From NCBI RefSeq assembly GCF_900106975.1, contig NZ_FNNU01000005.1, positions 248,001 through 312,000 of the forward strand: a DNA stretch of 64,000 bases, in the 5' to 3' direction. Numbering within the stretch: position 1 is the stretch's first letter; the number at the start of each line of letters is the position of its first letter. The translations under genes were made by a program, and so were the position numbers. A model generated the notes under the pieces. The model ran no database searches. It was not told the origin of the DNA and saw only the letters and a list, made by a program, of their open reading frames with translations. Source of the DNA: Pseudomonas kuykendallii. Lineage in GTDB: Bacteria > Pseudomonadota > Gammaproteobacteria > Pseudomonadales > Pseudomonadaceae. Below, piece by piece: positions 62,748-64,000 of the stretch.

Positions 62748-64000
62748 TGGAAAGTCACGCCTTGGAACTCACTTCGCAACACTTCATCGCCCTGCTACCG
62801 CTGCTGGTGACGTGCGCCACCATCGTCGTGGTGATGCTCGCCATTGCCTGGAAGCGCAATCACAGCCTCACCTTCGTCCTGTCGGTGGTCGGCCTCAACC
62901 TCGCGTTGCTGTCGATCATCCCGGCACTGCAGGTAGCGCCGCTGCAGGTCACCGGGCTGATTCAGGTCGACGCGTTCGCCTGCTTCTACATGGCCCTGAT
63001 CCTGGTCGCGGCGCTGGCCTGCACGACGCTCGCGCATGCCTATCTCGGCGAGAAGACCGGCCCGGGCTATCCCGGCAACCGCGAGGAGCTGTATCTGCTG
63101 ATGTTGCTGTCCGCTGCCGGCGGCCTGGTACTGGTCAGTACGCAGCATCTCGCCGGACTGTTCATCGGTCTGGAGCTGCTCTCGGTGCCGGTCTACGGCA
63201 TGGTCGCCTACGCCTTTTTCAACAAGCGCTCGCTGGAAGCCGGCATCAAGTACATGGTGCTGTCCGCCGCTGGGTCGGCGTTCCTGCTGTTCGGCATGGC
63301 GCTGCTGTACGCGCAATCCGGCAGTCTGAGCTTCCAGGGCATCGGCCAGTCGCTGGCCGCAGGCGCTGCGCAGCTTCCGTTGGTGCAGATCGGTGTCGGC
63401 ATGATGCTCATCGGGCTGGCCTTCAAGCTGTCTCTGGTCCCGTTCCACCTGTGGACGCCGGACGTCTACGAAGGCGCTCCGGCCCCGGTCGCGGCCTACC
63501 TGGCGACTGCCAGCAAGGTCGCGGTGTTCGCCGTGCTGCTGCGCCTCTACCAGATCTCTCCGGCTACCGCCGGTGGCTGGCTGAATGACGGCCTGACGAT
63601 GATCGCCATCGCCTCGATCCTCATCGGCAACCTGCTGGCCCTGCTGCAATCGAACCTCAAGCGTCTGCTCGGCTACTCGTCCATCGCTCACTTCGGCTAT
63701 CTGCTGGTGGCGCTGATCGCCAGCAAGGGCGTCGCCGTCGAAGCCATCGGCGTGTACCTGGCGACCTACACCGTCACCAGTATCGGCGCTTTCGGGGTGA
63801 TCACGCTGATGTCGAGCCCGTTCCAGGGTCGCGATGCCGACGCCCTGTACGAATACCGCGGCCTGTTCTGGCGTCGTCCGTACCTGACCGCGGTGATGAC
63901 CGTTATGATGCTGTCGCTGGCGGGTATCCCGCTCACTGCCGGTTTCATCGGCAAGTTCTACGTCATCGCCGTGGGGGTCGAAGCCAAGCTCTGGTGGCAA
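62748..64000 (+). CDS. nuoN: NADH-quinone oxidoreductase subunit N (partial, right edge)
   Basis: The first 417 codons are present, with no stop before the window end. [40 protein letters not shown], and [15 protein letters not shown] identify the third antiporter-like subunit. The start is the ATG at 62748, 6 bp after nuoM. The remaining C-terminal part, about 70 residues by family length, lies outside the window. Confidence 0.96.

Overview
The window is a piece of a GC-rich gammaproteobacterial chromosome that I assign to Pseudomonas sensu lato. The basis is synteny: leuZ, tusDCB-tusE-ybiB, cysG, serS, crcB, rarA, lolA, ftsK, trxB, aat, bpt, infA, clpA, clpS, cspD, icd, monomeric idh, nudJ, mnmA, hflD, purB, roxA, aceA and a 13-gene nuo operon with fused nuoCD follow one another as in that genus. 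I do not assign a species.

Region 1 (about 1-16277) is the integrase end of an integrated phage-like element. It lies in the 3' half of a tRNA-Cys gene: a 48-nt tRNA-Cys remnant (16230-16277) follows the tyrosine integrase, and the rest of the element, with presumably the intact tRNA-Cys, lies left of the window. A leftward group (3994 down to 1327) holds an Xre-type repressor, two small repressor-like fragments, and an AT-richer cargo pair made of a four-helix membrane protein and a DGQHR-domain (DndB-like) protein. A Dam-type N6-adenine methyltransferase converges on this pair from the left. The rightward early region runs from a 4.0-kb switch region through a BcepMu gp16-like HTH protein, a CII/YmfL-like regulator, a P-loop protein, an Ogr/Delta zinc finger, a primase-helicase, a membrane-anchored coiled-coil protein with a winged-helix end, a C5-cytosine methyltransferase with a repeated central domain, a HicA-like protein, a DUF4224 protein and the integrase. 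Three of these genes share a leader: a hairpin with the same CGGCAA loop, then the same Shine-Dalgarno block.

Region 2 (16287-18626) has a terminator, tRNA-Leu(UAA) with its own promoter, and a GAF histidine kinase convergent with a single-domain response regulator plus a small acidic protein.

Region 3 (18873-32879) holds the sulfur relay genes for tRNA 2-thiouridine, a glutathionyl-hydroquinone reductase, siroheme synthase, seryl-tRNA synthetase, a fluoride channel, replication and division factors (rarA, ftsK), the lipoprotein carrier lolA, thioredoxin reductase, and N-end-rule transferases next to infA.

Region 4 (32947-46881) holds clpA-clpS-cspD, two divergent isocitrate dehydrogenases, tRNA thiolation (mnmA, served by the Tus relay), purB, and a ribosomal oxygenase cluster.

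Region 5 (46882-64000) holds isocitrate lyase behind a long leader with an inverted-repeat operator, then nuoABCDEFGHIJKLMN; nuoN runs off the right edge. Icd, Idh and AceA together form the isocitrate branch point, and Nuo oxidises the NADH made by central metabolism.

The most promising undescribed candidates are the membrane protein/DGQHR pair with its adenine methyltransferase (possible prophage-encoded defence or exclusion) and the reiterated CGGCAA leader hairpins. Functions given for conserved genes rest on recognised motifs and synteny; no database search was run.
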